A stretch of 64,000 bases of DNA from Candidatus Thalassarchaeaceae archaeon (GTDB lineage: Archaea > Thermoplasmatota > Poseidoniia > Poseidoniales > Thalassarchaeaceae): NCBI GenBank assembly GCA_023700245.1, contig JAJPRE010000007.1, positions 1-64,000 on the forward strand, given 5' to 3'. The notes under the pieces are model-generated. The model ran no database searches, was not told the origin of the DNA, and saw nothing but the letters and a program-made list of their open reading frames with translations. The position numbers were made by a program, and so were the translations under genes. Positions 51,096 through 60,900 of the stretch are shown piece by piece. Position 1 is the first letter of the stretch; each line of letters opens with the position of its first letter.

Positions 51096-52346
51096 ATGGA
51101 AACAGAACCAAGAAGAATTACAAATACACATCTAATTGATCATGATGGAATTGTAAAAAAAGGAAATTTTTTATTAAATAATGAGGGCACTTATAGTGTA
51201 AGTAAGGGCCATGAAGATGTAATTGAAACAATAGATGGATCTAACCGTTTAATAACACGCAGCTTACAAAATTGGCATACTCACATGGCGATGATTCTAA
51301 ATCGATCAACTGGCGAAGGCCTACCACTTATGGAATGGTTAAATAAATCTATATTTCCAGTTGAAAAACACATTACTCCTGATTTAATAGAAATTGGAAC
51401 TAGGGCAGCGGCAGCAGAATTAATCAGTACCGGAACTACCTTTGCTTGTGATATGTATTTTTATCCAGATGTAGTTGGTAATGTTATTTCTGAAAGTGGA
51501 ATTAGAGCAATAATATGTGGGCCAATAACTGATTATCCAAACTCTTCAGATACTAGTACTGGAGCTGCACTTTCTAAAGTAAAAACTCTTATTTCTGATA
51601 ATAATGGTAAGAATAATAGGGTCGAATACGGAATAGGTACTCATTCTGTTTATACATGCTCAAAAGAAACATTAAAAAAAGCATCCGAAATTTCAAAAGA
51701 AACTAACTGCAGATTAAGTATACATACTTCAGAAACTCGTAAAGAAGTTGCAGAATGCCACAAAGAAACCGGATTGTATCCAATAGAATACTTAGATTCT
51801 ATAGATTATTTTACTGAAGGAACAGTTTGTGCTCATTGTGGATGGGTAACAAAGAAAGAAATGAGAATCTTGGCCAAACATGGTTCTCATGCGGTTCATT
51901 GTCCAATTAGTAATCAAAAATTAGCATGTGGAGGTACAATGTCATATCCTGCAATGAAAGAAGCAGGAGTTGATGTTAGACTAGGAACTGATGGGGCAGC
52001 AAGTAACAATAGTTTAGATTTACGTGCAGAAGCAAAGGCTGCTAGCATAGTTCAAAAGCATGATCATTGGGATGCCAAAATACTAAACCCCTCTGAAACT
52101 TGGAAAATCGCAACAAAGGAATCACGAGATTGGATCACTTGGGATCTAAACAATATACGAATGAGGCCATATGGTAAAAATGGTGAGAGATTACTTGCAA
52201 ATTTAATTTATTCCGGAGCAGATTGTCTTGATGTATTCGTTGATGGCAATCCATTACGTAGAGATGGAGTGACATTATCTATAGATGAATACAAAGTTTC
52301 CTTAGACTTAGAATTAGCAACAGAAGAATATTATTCACAAATATAA
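51096..52346 (+). CDS. amidohydrolase, S-adenosylhomocysteine/methylthioadenosine deaminase-like
   Basis: LQNWHTHMAMILNRSTGEGLPLMEWL, HTSETRKEV, CAHCGWVTKKEM, LGTDGAASNNSLDL. Confidence 0.85.
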   Translation: METEPRRITNTHLIDHDGIVKKGNFLLNNEGTYSVSKGHEDVIETIDGSNRLITRSLQNWHTHMAMILNRSTGEGLPLMEWLNKSIFPVEKHITPDLIEIGTRAAAAELISTGTTFACDMYFYPDVVGNVISESGIRAIICGPITDYPNSSDTSTGAALSKVKTLISDNNGKNNRVEYGIGTHSVYTCSKETLKKASEISKETNCRLSIHTSETRKEVAECHKETGLYPIEYLDSIDYFTEGTVCAHCGWVTKKEMRILAKHGSHAVHCPISNQKLACGGTMSYPAMKEAGVDVRLGTDGAASNNSLDLRAEAKAASIVQKHDHWDAKILNPSETWKIATKESRDWITWDLNNIRMRPYGKNGERLLANLIYSGADCLDVFVDGNPLRRDGVTLSIDEYKVSLDLELATEEYYSQI

Positions 52347-52349
52347 TTC

Positions 52350-54674
52350 TTAGAGCTTTTCCTGTTCGTGTCTAACGGCATCTACAGCGCATATTGCAGC
52401 CATGTGGACGACATCACGAACACTATCTCCTCTTTGAAGAACATGAGCAGGTTTCGCTAATCCTTCTAGAATCGGGCCCGTCATTTCCGCGCCAGCAATT
52501 CTTTGAAGTAATTTATATGCTATATTTGCAGATGTGAGGTTGGGACAAATTAGCACATTTGCAGGGCCATTAAATTTCATAAATGGGTATTCATTTTGTA
52601 TCGATGGAACTAATGCAGTATCTGCTTGCATAGGTCCGTCAATTACCAAATCTGGATCTAATTCCCTAACAATTTCTATCGCTTCTTCAATTCTATCTGT
52701 TCGCAATTCTCCTGATGTTCCAAAATTTGAAAATGATAACATGGCAACTTTAGGCTTAACCCCAAATCTTCTTGCAACTTTTGCAGTCTGAATAGCTATT
52801 TCCGCTAATGTCCTAGGATCCGGATAAATATTTATTGTCGCATCTCCTATAAACGATAATTCTCCATTTACGGTCATCATATACATCCCTACTATCCTAT
52901 GGGAATTAGGATCAGGTCCAATAATGTGTAAACATGGTTTTACGATGTCTGGATAATGATGAGAGACGCCTCCTAGATATCCGTCAGCATCTTTCATGTG
53001 AACCATCATTGGTGCAAAATGAGTAGGCATCTTTAGTAACCGTACAGCATCTTCTTTTGTAAGTCCTTTACGGCCTCTTAATTTATGATACTCATCAGCA
53101 TAAATTCCCCTTCTTCTGACATCATATCGCACATCTATGCATTCACATTCAAAATTTAACCCCAATTCTAATTTAACGGCTTTAATCCTCTTGATATCAC
53201 CTAAAAGTATTGGCTGACATATTTTTTCATTAATACATTGCGCAGCCGCCTTAATAATTGTGGGATCTTCTCCTTCTGAAAATACTATTTTCTTACTAGA
53301 ATTTTTAGCCTTATTGATAACTTGTCTCATTATAGATCTAGTTAAACCTAATCTAGATTCTAATTCTTCTCTATACAAATCAATATCAAATTCTTCCTCA
53401 GTAATTCTTGCAACACCTTCTTTTACGGCTGCTTCTGCAACCGCACTTGCTTCCCAAATCAAGACTCTTGCATCAAATGGCTTCGGAATAATGTATTCCG
53501 GCCCAAATTGGATAACTTCACCACTGTATGCAGATAAAACATCATCTGGTACTGGTTCTTTAGCCAGTTTTGCTATAGCCTTTGTTGCGGCCATTTTCAT
53601 CCCTTCTGTTATTTCCTTTGTTCGTACGTCCAAAGCTCCTCTGAATATATATGGAAATCCTAATACATTATTGATTTGATTAGGATAGTCAGATCTTCCA
53701 GTTGCTATTATGGCATCATTACGAACTTCACATATATCTTCAGGTAAGATTTCGGGATCCGGATTTGCAAGAGCAAAGATAAGTGGTTTTTTTGCCATAC
53801 TAGATATCATTTTTTTACTAACAATACCTCCTTTTGATAATCCTAAAAATACATCTGCACCTTTCATCGCCAATGCTAAGTCACCATCTGAAATATTCCT
53901 AGCAAACTCATTTTTATAGATATTCAAATCTCCCTTATCCATTCTATTTTTTGTTAAGATACCTTTCGAATCAACAAGTATGATGTTATCAATTAAAATT
54001 CCAAGTTTTAAGTAATGTTTTGCACATGATATTGCAGAGGCCCCAGCTCCGGAAACAACTACTTTCACTTTAGAAATTTCTTTCTTAACTATTTCTAAGC
54101 CATTTATTAGTGCCGCGCCAGATATTATTGCAGTACCATGTTGATCATCGTGCATGACCGGAATGTCTAATTCTTCCTTAAGCCGTCTTTCAATCTCAAA
54201 ACATTCAGGTGCTTTAATATCTTCAAGATTTATTCCTCCAAAGGTTGGCGCTATGGCCTTTACAGTCTCAACAAAGCCATCAACATCTGTCTTATCTATT
54301 TCAATATCAAAAACATCAATATCTGCAAACGCCTTGAACAATAAACCCTTTCCTTCCATTACTGGCTTACTAGCCAAACTTCCTATATCTCCTAAACCTA
54401 AAACTGCAGTTCCGTTACTTATAACTGCTACCAAATTTCCTTTTGAGGTATACTTATATGCATTATTTGGATCTTTTTCAATTTCCTTACAAGGATATGC
54501 CACTCCTGGTGAATATGCTAAAGACAAGTCTCTTTGAGTTCCATGCGGTTTTGTCGGAATAATTGCAATTTTTCCAGCAGGACTTGAAGCATGATATTCC
54601 AATGCATCTTCTTCTAGTTTACTGTCGTCCATCAACAACCCCTCTGATAGAACGGAGAAACTATATGATATCAT
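52350..54674 (-). CDS. maeB: NADP-type malic enzyme fused to phosphotransacetylase-like domain (MaeB type)
   Basis: [32 protein letters not shown]-terminal PTA-like domain ([13 protein letters not shown]). Confidence 0.93.
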   Translation of the reverse strand: MISYSFSVLSEGLLMDDSKLEEDALEYHASSPAGKIAIIPTKPHGTQRDLSLAYSPGVAYPCKEIEKDPNNAYKYTSKGNLVAVISNGTAVLGLGDIGSLASKPVMEGKGLLFKAFADIDVFDIEIDKTDVDGFVETVKAIAPTFGGINLEDIKAPECFEIERRLKEELDIPVMHDDQHGTAIISGAALINGLEIVKKEISKVKVVVSGAGASAISCAKHYLKLGILIDNIILVDSKGILTKNRMDKGDLNIYKNEFARNISDGDLALAMKGADVFLGLSKGGIVSKKMISSMAKKPLIFALANPDPEILPEDICEVRNDAIIATGRSDYPNQINNVLGFPYIFRGALDVRTKEITEGMKMAATKAIAKLAKEPVPDDVLSAYSGEVIQFGPEYIIPKPFDARVLIWEASAVAEAAVKEGVARITEEEFDIDLYREELESRLGLTRSIMRQVINKAKNSSKKIVFSEGEDPTIIKAAAQCINEKICQPILLGDIKRIKAVKLELGLNFECECIDVRYDVRRRGIYADEYHKLRGRKGLTKEDAVRLLKMPTHFAPMMVHMKDADGYLGGVSHHYPDIVKPCLHIIGPDPNSHRIVGMYMMTVNGELSFIGDATINIYPDPRTLAEIAIQTAKVARRFGVKPKVAMLSFSNFGTSGELRTDRIEEAIEIVRELDPDLVIDGPMQADTALVPSIQNEYPFMKFNGPANVLICPNLTSANIAYKLLQRIAGAEMTGPILEGLAKPAHVLQRGDSVRDVVHMAAICAVDAVRHEQEKL

Positions 54675-54880
54675 GCTATCCTGTAGAAATTAGTCTTTAT
54701 TGATGTATATTAGATATTTTTATACAAGGTTAATAGATAGTAATATCTAATTTGAATATTGAGCAAATCGAAAACCTACTGCCAAACTCTTCATTAATTA
54801 TACATCGAGCGGGTTTATTCATGATTGTAGTTAGTAAGGTTTCCACTGACGGATTTTTAAATCACATAAAAAGCAATTTC

Positions 54881-54934
54881 ATATGCTTTTGCGGTTTTTT
54901 GTATCAACAATATAATGATTTAATATGCTTTTGC
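54881..54934. repeat. 12-bp direct repeat ATATGCTTTTGC upstream of the giant surface protein gene
   Basis: Identical copies at 54881-54892 and 54923-54934, 42 bp apart. Confidence 0.7.
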
Positions 54935-54960
54935 AAATAAATAAAAATTAGGTGAAAATA

Positions 54961-57900
54961 ATGAAATTTAAGGCGTCAACTTTTATCATCACTTTTTTGA
55001 TGTTATCTTTGCCGTGGTCTTCCTTGATTTCAAACAATCTAGATGAAATATATATGACAAATAATTCTCCAACTCAAAAGAGTTGGGGAGTCGGAGGCAG
55101 CAATGATACAGGTTGGATTGACTTTATTGCAGAAGGTGCAGATCCAATTAACGGAACTTTAGCCAAAGGCGATGTATTCTTGGACTTTGCACCCGGGGCA
55201 ATTATAGATAACTTAACATTTGAAATATCTGTTAATGGCAGTGAAGGCTATTGGATAAATCAGCCTCAAATGTCGTTAATTAACACTCAAACACAAATAC
55301 TTGACTGGTCAGGTTATGGTGACCTAGGTCGTCAAGAATCTTTTATCGACAATCCTCCCAATGTTCAACAAGGCATCCTAGATGCTGCTCTATCTCCAAA
55401 TTCTTTAAGTGATGCATATTGGAATATTCCTACTGGAATAACAATAACTGATTTAGTTATAGAGGCGCTCAGACCTGTAGATCCGAGAGTTTCATTCACT
55501 CCAATTGATATTAAAATATATGATTCTGTAGTCAACCCTATAGATGGTAGTCTTATGATTTTAGTTGACGATGATTTATTAAGGCTAGATAATAATTCTC
55601 ATAAAACCATAATTGATATCGAAATTGGAATTGAAGGTAGAACTTTGACCATTGACTCAAAAAATAATCGGTTGATAATTGGAACTGCAGATGGCACAAC
55701 TCTTGCTATGGATTTATCTAATTCAGAACCAATTCAAAATTTTCCTCTAGACACCAATGCCTCAAATGTTAATTCAATTATTTCTACAGTACTGGATGAT
55801 TATAATATCCTATGGTCAGCTTCAGAATGTAATCTAAACTATCTCGAACCGGGAAAAGGCGCTACATGGACATCAATGAGCATTTGTCGTAATGATGGCG
55901 ATATTATTACTCCCAGCGATATTATAATTTATAATGACACCATATATTTAGCAACTGAAACATTAGGAATTTTACAAATGAATTATACTTTTAATAGTGC
56001 CGGATTACTCTTTAGCGATATAGAATTTAACGTTATTGACTCAAGTAATTACTTATCCGGTGACAATGTAGTAGATTTGGAATTAATCAATAATATTCTA
56101 TATGTAGCAACCCAAGCTTCTGGAATAAGTAGATTAAATGTTAATTCTGAAACATGGTTACCCCCTTGGTCTTCTAATAACTTCTTATCATCAAATAATA
56201 TTCATGGAATGGCAGCTACTTCTGGTTGGTTGCATATCTTTGCAGGATCTTCTGTACACGTTTATGATACGATTGCTATGATTGAACGTACTACATTATC
56301 AATTTCAGATATGAATTTATCAGGTACTGAATATTCAATAAATACTTGGCCTAGCCTTAATTTGCAACGTAGTCCTAATTTTGATATGGTCCTGATTGGA
56401 GATTCATCTGGTAAATTAGTAACAGTAATAGGCGAAGATTTAGAAGATACAATAATTTTAGCCACTAGTCCAAATTCTGGAGACAATGCTCAAGTTACTG
56501 TATTTATCGAAGATGGAGATCAAGGTGAAATATGGATTGCTGGTAATCAAATAATAGATCGTTTTGATAACAGAGATAAATTATGGAAAGAAGTCATCGA
56601 TATTCAATATATAATAAATGAAAATGGCAGCGCTGAACCGGCATTAAATATCAATGAAATAACAACGATATTACAGGATTCAAATGATAGAATATGGATA
56701 GGAACTAACTCGGGATTATTTGAAATAGATATCGAAGGTAATCTAATTTCTATTGGAAATACTCTTTCTTCATCAGATTATGTTACTAATGGAAATTATG
56801 TCTCCTCATTAGCCTATGATTCAAATACAAATTTGCTAATAGTAGGCCACCCAGGTGACGGGATTAGTTTAATCAATACTGCTTCAGACTCTGTTGAGGC
56901 TCTATTTACGACTTCAGATGGTCTAGATTCCGATTTTATTGTTGAAATTGCAACTAGGTTTGGAATTGCCTATTTCGCTACTCCTGATGCTGGAGTTATG
57001 CGTTTAGATCTTAACAGCCTAGATATTCTTGGCTCATGGCAATCATTAGGAGCAGATAATTTAGATTCCGCACCCGTCGTCGTAGATGGGGATATTATTT
57101 ATCTTGGATTACCTGGATTTGGACTGTTATTAATTGATAGAATAACTGGAGAAATATTGGATTTATGGACAGAGGATGACCCAAATAGTATCCCAGATAA
57201 TGATATTATATCACTATCTTTAGATTTTTATGGTGGTTTATTAGTAGGATCAGATACTGATAGAAATAATAATTGCTGGAATAGGGGAGATTGTGGAGAA
57301 TTAGCCCGTTGGGATGGTAATCAGTGGGAATTATTGCCTACTTCAATACCTGGTGGAAATAATGATCCATATGCCTTTTATGACATGACTAGCGATTCTA
57401 ATGGAATATATGCTGGCACTAATAGAGGTGCATGTATGTGGTATTGGCCCACGTCCATAGAACCAGATATAACTCTTAATGAATGCTGGAACGAACAAGG
57501 TGGAAATAATGATGAGTTAAGTGTCCCTTCGCGATATGTCCTAGCAGTTTCAACAATTGGTGTAGATACACTTTATGCTGGTACAAATGAAGGTGCAGCA
57601 GTTATCAACACTGCCAATGGGTCTGTAATGGATGTATGGACTGCTGGTGATGAAACAGAAAGAGCAAGAATCATTAAAATTGGTGATGTAATATATATTG
57701 GATATGAAAATACAGGAATTGCTAGATATAATACGTCAACATATACTTGGATGGTACCTTGGGATGGAACTCAGGGATTCATAGAAGATGATGATGTTAC
57801 TGTCATAATTCCTGGTTCTCAAGAAGGTACTATGTGGGTTGGAGGAGACTTTGGAATTACATTAATCGATACTCTAAACAATTCTGTTTTGGTAGATTGG

Positions 57901-60900
57901 GAGAGAGGTGATAATAATAACGGCCCTACATTGCCACAAAATGCACCTGCTGATATTATTATTGTTGATGAGATAATGTACTATTCATTGCAAAGAGGCC
58001 AATCTTGGAATCAAAGAGACGAGATTTATCGTGTAAATTTAGTAAATAATTCAAGCTTATCTTCTTTAAATGCCGGGGATCAGGCAGGATTCGATGGAGT
58101 AATACATGGAATTGAAAATATAGGTAATGAATTATGGATTAGTATACGTGAGAATGGATGGTGGGGTGGGCCAGGAGATGATGGAACTATAGTAAGGTGG
58201 AATATTACAAATAACAATTGGTCAACCAATCTAGAGACGCTAGGAGATGTTGAAAGAGTAAATGCACAATATCTTGGTGATTGTTTCCCTATAACGCCAT
58301 CTTGTGAATTATGGGTGGCCTATGGTGAAAATATTTTACGAAGATTTTCAGCTGGAAATATGACTTTACTAAATCAGTGGAATGATGTGGATGGAAGAAT
58401 TAGGGGAATGGCCGAATTTAATGGCGAATATGTATTCGCTAGTATGAATGGAATTTTAAGATGGGATCCGGTAAATGAAACATGGCTTTCCCCTTGGACT
58501 CCAAGCGATGGTCTACCTTCAGAATCACAAGAAGATATTTATTCGATGAAAACAATTGGTAATTCTCTATGGCTTTCTTCAGGATCATATAATGATGGAT
58601 TAGTCATGGTACTATACAACGGCAACTGGTCAACATGGGAGATAGATAGTGGAGATATTCCAGATGGTTACGGTGCCGATATAGTATTTTGTGATGATAT
58701 TGTTCATGTGGCCATAGGTTTCGAAAGTAACGCATGGTGGCGTTCAGGTGGAGGAATTGCTAGATTCGATACTGCTGATCATGATGGTGATGGCATTACT
58801 AATGAATGGATTTCTCCAATAACTGAAGATAATTCTCAAATCTTAAACCGCGATCCTCGTGCTATGGCTTGCGATGATCCAAATAGAATGTTATACATTG
58901 GATTTGATGCAGAATCAGTCGGCATAGATAGATTTTCTTATAATTCTAATAATTTCTTAAGTCCATTGGACGATACAAATGGCGTTTCCGAAGGAAATGT
59001 TTTTCCCGGAGGGATGCTTTATGATAATGGTATTTTATTTGTTGCTCACTTTGGAGATAATTCAGGAATAACTAGAATTATGACCTCAGGAAATACTGCT
59101 TCAAATGGTATAGTATTAGATAGTGGAATGGACACATGTTCAATCGCAAGAGCCCCCTCCTCGGGTTCAAGAATATATGCAATAGGTCGATCCGGTGAAA
59201 GCACTGGAATAAATAGAGTTGACAGACTAGATAATACTGGACTTATTCAAGGAGGTTTTGACCAATTAATAGGCCTGCCCGGAGGCTCAGTACAGGAAAT
59301 GATCTCCAACTCCACTCATATCTGGGTAACTAGTAGTGATTATTTTGATGCTTACTGGGGCTCTACTATCTTACAGGGTGAACTAATAGAAAACGGTTCT
59401 GTAAATTGGCAATATGGAGTTAGGGTTTTTGATGATATCATAAATGAATTGAGATTAGATGGAGAAAAAGTTTGGATTTCTACTGTTGGAGGGGGCCTAA
59501 TGTATCTAAATACAACTGGAAAAACTTTGACTCAAATGCCAACTGGACTTCACAGAAATATGGATGGATTATATCTCGAAGACGGATTGCTTTATGTCGG
59601 TTTAATGGGTTATGACGACTCATCAGCAGGATTCCAAATTTTTGATACTGTTAATCAACAATGGTCCCAAGGAAGTTTAATTGCAGGTCTCCCTAGTAAC
59701 ATAGTGAATGATTTTATTGAATATAATAATCATATAATGGTGGCAACTAATGGCGGTATAGGATTATGGAATACTACAATCACAGGCTGGGATAATCCAA
59801 TTACAACTCTGGATGGCCTACCCTCATCTAATGTCGAACATTTGATGACTTTACCTAGCCCAATTCAAGGCAATGGGCAAATACTTCTTGGAGGGCCAAT
59901 GGGACTCTCAATTCTGGATCAAAATCTTTCATATGTTTCTACTTTAGATTCAGATGACGGTTTAATTGGTGATAGTGTATCTGGGATTGTATATTCTCCA
60001 GCGGTTTCAAGAGAATACGTTAATCCTTTAGACAACAGTACTCAAACAATTAATCATGATGCAGCCATTTTCATATCTCATAATGGCCAAGGAAGTACCC
60101 GTCCAGGTGTTGCAGCATGGGATTTAGCAACAGATAGACAAAATGGAACATATAATATTGATATGATTCCAAGTAACGATGTAAGATCTATAACGTCAGA
60201 TATTTGGGGAGTCCATATTGCAACAGATAGCGAACCAATCGTACATTTTAATGGATCTTTGATGCTAATGGAATCAGGAATAGGCGTTGAAGATTTACTA
60301 TTTTGGCCGCCATCTCAAATAATCTCGGATGGGACGCACATAGTAGTAATCTCTCCAATAGGAATTGATATAATTAAATCAGCAGATAATCATGAACATG
60401 TATTCAGTAAAGTAATTCCAGGAATAATTGATGCTGACGTTAAGGATGGATTCTTATCTGTAATTTCACTTAATGGATTGAGAATCTTTTCACCAATTGA
60501 GACTTTACAAGAAATGCCCAGTCAATATCAAAAAAGAGCTAGCCCATTGAAGGTGGCATTAGGTCAAGAAACATGGGATATAACTGACTCTACACATCCA
60601 GGAATGGATATAATTCTAGCATCTGGTAATAATACAATTACTATCAATAAAACTTTGGAAGCTGAAGTTGAACCCGGTAATTTACCACTCTATAATAGCG
60701 CTCTTAATTTCTTAGCACCCCAAAGTACTGCATGGGTATGGGCATCATCAAAATCATTAAATTATACAGGTTTTTGGGATTTAGCAGAATATAACTCAGG
60801 AATTGAGACTACTTTCCAATCTGCTATCTTCAATACTTTGCCAGGATCTTCTTCTTCACAACTACATTTACGCCTCCAGTCCCCTCTAGATGGTAAGATA

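Noticed and set aside
54752-54940. 62-aa ORF upstream of the giant surface protein
   Set aside because: No SD or recognizable domain, and it contains the direct repeat; probably promoter/leader sequence
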